From positions 120,581-184,580 of the forward strand of contig JADLDO010000049.1 of the NCBI GenBank assembly GCA_020846635.1: a stretch of 64,000 nt of DNA, in the 5' to 3' direction. Positions within the stretch are counted from its first letter, which is position 1, and every line of letters starts with the position of its first letter. The notes beneath the pieces were generated by a model. The model did no database searches, was not told the DNA's origin, and saw nothing but the letters and a program-made list of their open reading frames with translations. Source of the stretch: Caldilineaceae bacterium. GTDB lineage: Bacteria > Chloroflexota > Anaerolineae > Caldilineales > Caldilineaceae. A program made the translations under genes and the position numbers. Shown piece by piece: positions 61,454 through 64,000 of the stretch.

Positions 61454-62602
61454 ATGCCATTTAAGATAAAGTTCACATATATGCCGTCAGGCTATGCGCT
61501 TGAATCTACACGCGAAGGAGAACTGGGGAAATTTGTTGTCCGTGAGTTTACCTCATCCGAGGATGGTGAACTCTTTATAAATCGATTGGAGGGCATTCCA
61601 TCAGAGATAATTTCTTTGTTGCCGAATGATGCAAAGGTGATGGCATCAGGCATTGATCACTTGGTGGCTGTCATGTATCGGGATGGTACGGCAACCGTCT
61701 ATGTGAATGAGCTGCCAGTAGTCGTTCGGATGCGAATAAAGCGGGGAATTAAAGCAGGGGAAGCAATATTTAAGGATGATATTGTAGACATTGAGGCTGC
61801 CGAATTTAGTGGTCTAGTTGTACCAGACGATGCAGGTCTCGTCGTTGTCTTTTCAGAAGGCTGGCGAAAGGCGCTTTTCTTTGACTTTACCCCACTGCAT
61901 AAACCATACCCGAAGCGGGAATATCCTCTTTGGGATCTCTTAGGGCAATATTATAGTTATCTTTCGTTTCAACATCTCTTCAAAATCACTGATTCTGAGT
62001 GGACGACGCTCCTAACACAACAATGGTTCCCTTTTATTACGCTAAGGCATCGCACCATAGAGAAGATGCTATCGTACGTTCGATCAGGTTGGTCGCTTGA
62101 TGATCTCCTCGAGATTATTTCAAATGAGGTACATGAAGCTCTCGATTACATGCTAGAGCGATGGGCGAACAACAACGTGCTGGCTCTCCACATGGCATTT
62201 TTAGAGCTCGCTGTTGATCATTATCGAAAGGGTGATTACATTAGCTCCACGACGCTTCTTTACACCCGAATTGAGGGTATTATGCGAACTTTGAATGAGC
62301 AATCTGTTATCCCGCTTAAAGCCACACAAAGGAATTTGGCAAGTGCCCCTTTTGACGCTTACCAAGGCATGTTGAACGATAAGGTAGACAGAAACAGCCT
62401 ATTGTTACCTCACAAATTTAGGGAATATGTTGAACAGGTGTATTTTGCGGCGTTTACTCCTGGGCAACCCGCACCATTGTCTCGAAATTCCATCGGTCAT
62501 GGCGTAGCAGTTCCGCAGGATTTCTCATTGAAAGCTGCCACGATAGGTCTGCTTATCGTTGATCAAATCTTTTTCCACGTTCCCCCAAGCACTACGCCCT
62601 AG
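61454..62602 (+). CDS. Hypothetical protein with HEPN-like RX4H motif
   Basis: 382 residues. The N-terminal ~150 residues are beta-rich; the C-terminal ~220 are alpha-helical, with KMLSYVRSGWSLDDLLEIISNE, HYRKGDYISSTTLLYTRIEGIMR and the end-piece SRNSIGHGVAV. Arg-X4-His (RNSIGH) near the last helices is the active-site pattern of HEPN ribonucleases, which act as toxins and defence effectors. The family is not recognised otherwise. The ribosome site is weak (GAAAGAT). Confidence 0.6.
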   Translation: MPFKIKFTYMPSGYALESTREGELGKFVVREFTSSEDGELFINRLEGIPSEIISLLPNDAKVMASGIDHLVAVMYRDGTATVYVNELPVVVRMRIKRGIKAGEAIFKDDIVDIEAAEFSGLVVPDDAGLVVVFSEGWRKALFFDFTPLHKPYPKREYPLWDLLGQYYSYLSFQHLFKITDSEWTTLLTQQWFPFITLRHRTIEKMLSYVRSGWSLDDLLEIISNEVHEALDYMLERWANNNVLALHMAFLELAVDHYRKGDYISSTTLLYTRIEGIMRTLNEQSVIPLKATQRNLASAPFDAYQGMLNDKVDRNSLLLPHKFREYVEQVYFAAFTPGQPAPLSRNSIGHGVAVPQDFSLKAATIGLLIVDQIFFHVPPSTTP

Positions 62603-62765
62603 TTGTGATAGTGATTGGCGGCTAGAGATGGGTTGGCAGTCTGCGTCGCTTGAGGTGAGTTTGGAAGGAAAAAACAATACAGCATAACAATTAGGAGATC
62701 CATGCTCTTCTTGACTGTGGATACTGCAAGAGGAACCAGAACTGCAATTTGAGGAAGGACTGGAA

Positions 62766-63212
62766 ATGTCATCACCGGAGGATATGGCAACTCTCTTAGG
62801 TCTTATTGGTCTATTTTGCACAGGTATTGGCCTATTTTATGCAGGATGGCAACTGCGGCTATCTCAGAAAATTGCTCGAGGCGAATTTCTATTGCACCTC
62901 GACGAATTATTCCAGCAGCATCAGGGAATCCACGTGCGCCTCAGACCAGGTGGCGACTATTACACCGGCGAATGTAAACCTACCACCGCTGAAGACTGGG
63001 TAGCCATAGAACAATACATGGGGCTTTTTGAGAGGATCAAGATGCTTGTAGATGATCGGATTATCGATCTTGATACAATTCACAGAATCTATGGCTATCG
63101 AGTGTCTAACATTGTAGGTAATGACACTATTCGGCAAGTTAAACTTGAGCAAGAAAAGCAATCGTGGAGAGGTTTTATCGAGCTTTGGCAGGACCTTGAG
63201 AAAAAACGATGA
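62766..63212 (+). CDS. DUF4760-like membrane-anchored protein
   Basis: 148 residues, AAGGA 8 bases before the ATG. N-terminal transmembrane helix (about 8-30; LLGLIGLFCTGIGLFYAGWQL), then a cytosolic helical part with DELFQQHQGIHVRLRPGGDYY and YMGLFERIKMLVDDRIIDLDT, similar to DUF4760-type phage and defence-island proteins. Function unknown. Follows the HEPN-like gene by 163 bases. Confidence 0.6.
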   Translation: MSSPEDMATLLGLIGLFCTGIGLFYAGWQLRLSQKIARGEFLLHLDELFQQHQGIHVRLRPGGDYYTGECKPTTAEDWVAIEQYMGLFERIKMLVDDRIIDLDTIHRIYGYRVSNIVGNDTIRQVKLEQEKQSWRGFIELWQDLEKKR

Positions 63213-63537
63213 CTTACGAACTGACAAGCAGTGCTGCGGAGAAACACGGTACCAAATTGATGACAAAGTCTACAACAATGCTCTCACTCTGGAACAAGTG
63301 GTAGTTGAGTATAATAATTGCGGCGTGAGGTTTGAGTGCGACATGCAAGCAGCACAACCACACTTCTCTCTTAGGAGCAGGGGCGGTATTGGTGACGTTT
63401 GAGGTAGATGAGGTGATAGGACGAATGATGAGATTATCGGAGGGGAGGCGGATCACATCCTTGCATACCATATTTAGAACGACATCTTTGGGTAACAACA
63501 TGGAAGATGCTAACTTTGAACATGTTAGGAGCGGGCA
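63213..63537. other. 325-base intergenic region
   Basis: Overlapping frames on both strands but none with a ribosome site or recognised family; I see nothing definite. Confidence 0.4.
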
Positions 63538-63789
63538 TTGAACGAAAAACCATTAAGTGGAAAAGTAATTATTCACACACGCCTCCAACCTGGATCGAAA
63601 GATAACAACAATAGCCCAAACGAGTATTTTGTGGAGTTACCAAATGGCGAACTGCAGCCGATTAGCGAAAAGGACGCCCGCACAGCCATCGCCAGATCGC
63701 CGCAAATGGCAAGGAGCATAGAATTGCTGATAGAGTTAGGAAAGAGACGAGAAATCAGCAGTGAGGGCAGTACAGATCATAGCATCTAG
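63538..63789 (+). CDS. Hypothetical small protein
   Basis: 83 residues starting with TTG, chosen because AGGAG lies 6-7 bases upstream. Charged, with a single likely alpha-helical region (EKDARTAIARSPQMARSIELL) after a short beta-rich start (GKVIIHTRLQPG). No family recognised. After it, 63790-64000 shows no gene. Confidence 0.5.
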   Translation: MNEKPLSGKVIIHTRLQPGSKDNNNSPNEYFVELPNGELQPISEKDARTAIARSPQMARSIELLIELGKRREISSEGSTDHSI

Positions 63790-64000
63790 CAGGACGATGC
63801 CAGAGCCAACGTGTGCTTCGTTCATCACACGTGTGTTGTCTGGAATACGGCGCATTGCTGTCAGCGGGCACAAGTGTAGATTCCGGTTGTCAAATCAGCA
63901 GAATTCCGGCGTAAAAGGCAGCAGTTGTGTTCAGCGATAGAGCGGTTATCAACAAAAAGTGTGGGTTTGGATAGTCTCTACATCACGGCGATTCATCCTC

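Noticed and set aside
63121..63402. 93-residue plus-strand frame overlapping the DUF4760-like gene
   Set aside because: Starts inside the preceding gene without a ribosome site and shows no domain.
1..64000. CRISPR array, rRNA genes or a classical iteron origin
   Set aside because: No regularly spaced repeats, rRNA sequence or clustered iterons were seen.

Overview
The window reads as a bacterial chromosome, probably Chloroflexota (Caldilineae/Anaerolineae-like). This is an inference from moderately high GC in the left half, lipoproteins with Pro/Thr-rich linkers, and the DUF305/DUF1573/DUF2085/YHS gene set. No rRNA, complete tRNA or CRISPR array was found, so the taxonomy is tentative.

Left part (about 0.1-33.3 kb) is a dense copper/heavy-metal island with a few housekeeping genes. 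Reading leftwards are an ECF sigma factor with a coupled membrane protein, a copA-copZ-MFS run, and a second, cysteine-rich (CorE-like) ECF sigma factor upstream of copA. Reading rightwards are: YHS, SHOCT and DUF305-propeller proteins; a cytochrome-like protein lacking CXXCH; an iron-sulfur CopZ-type metallochaperone; a PCYCGC / CuA-cytochrome c / DUF1573 x2 operon; a NarL-type two-component system; a protein with a 41% methionine stretch; DUF305-Spy-like and membrane DUF305 proteins; a CopB-type ATPase; a short YHS protein; a DUF2085 protein; a methyltransferase; and a four-helix copper-storage protein. pdxS-pdxT (vitamin B6) and an ArsR-CDF zinc efflux unit follow. Two regulatory layers can be seen: an identical ECF-type promoter (TGTAACC-N15-CGTCTA) before the first sigma factor and copA, and a 16-bp palindrome (TAGGC-N6-GCCTA) repeated in gaps between metal genes from 8.1 to 26.1 kb.

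Middle part (about 33.5-56.3 kb) looks like an integrated mobile and defence region. It starts at a tRNA-like 3' fragment, then a type I restriction-modification operon (hsdM, hsdS, a TIGR02391-type protein, hsdR), a diverged tyrosine recombinase, a perfect 14-bp inverted repeat, an intact IS3-family element with a 4-bp target duplication, and a RadC-like JAB protein. A leftward plasmid/ICE-like block follows (primase-like, replication-relaxation, VirD4/HerA-like ATPase, DUF2958 and several unknown small genes). A LuxR-type HTH protein stands divergent to a STAND ATPase, and a zinc-ribbon protein with a RecB/Cas4-like nuclease motif ends the block.

Right part (56.9-64 kb) looks AT-richer and holds surface/export genes (a phage-tail-fibre-like protein, a propeller protein, tatA-tatC, a secreted fibronectin-type protein) and several orphans, one with a HEPN-like RX4H motif. 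Start codons were chosen from visible ribosome-binding sites and often differ from the longest open frame.
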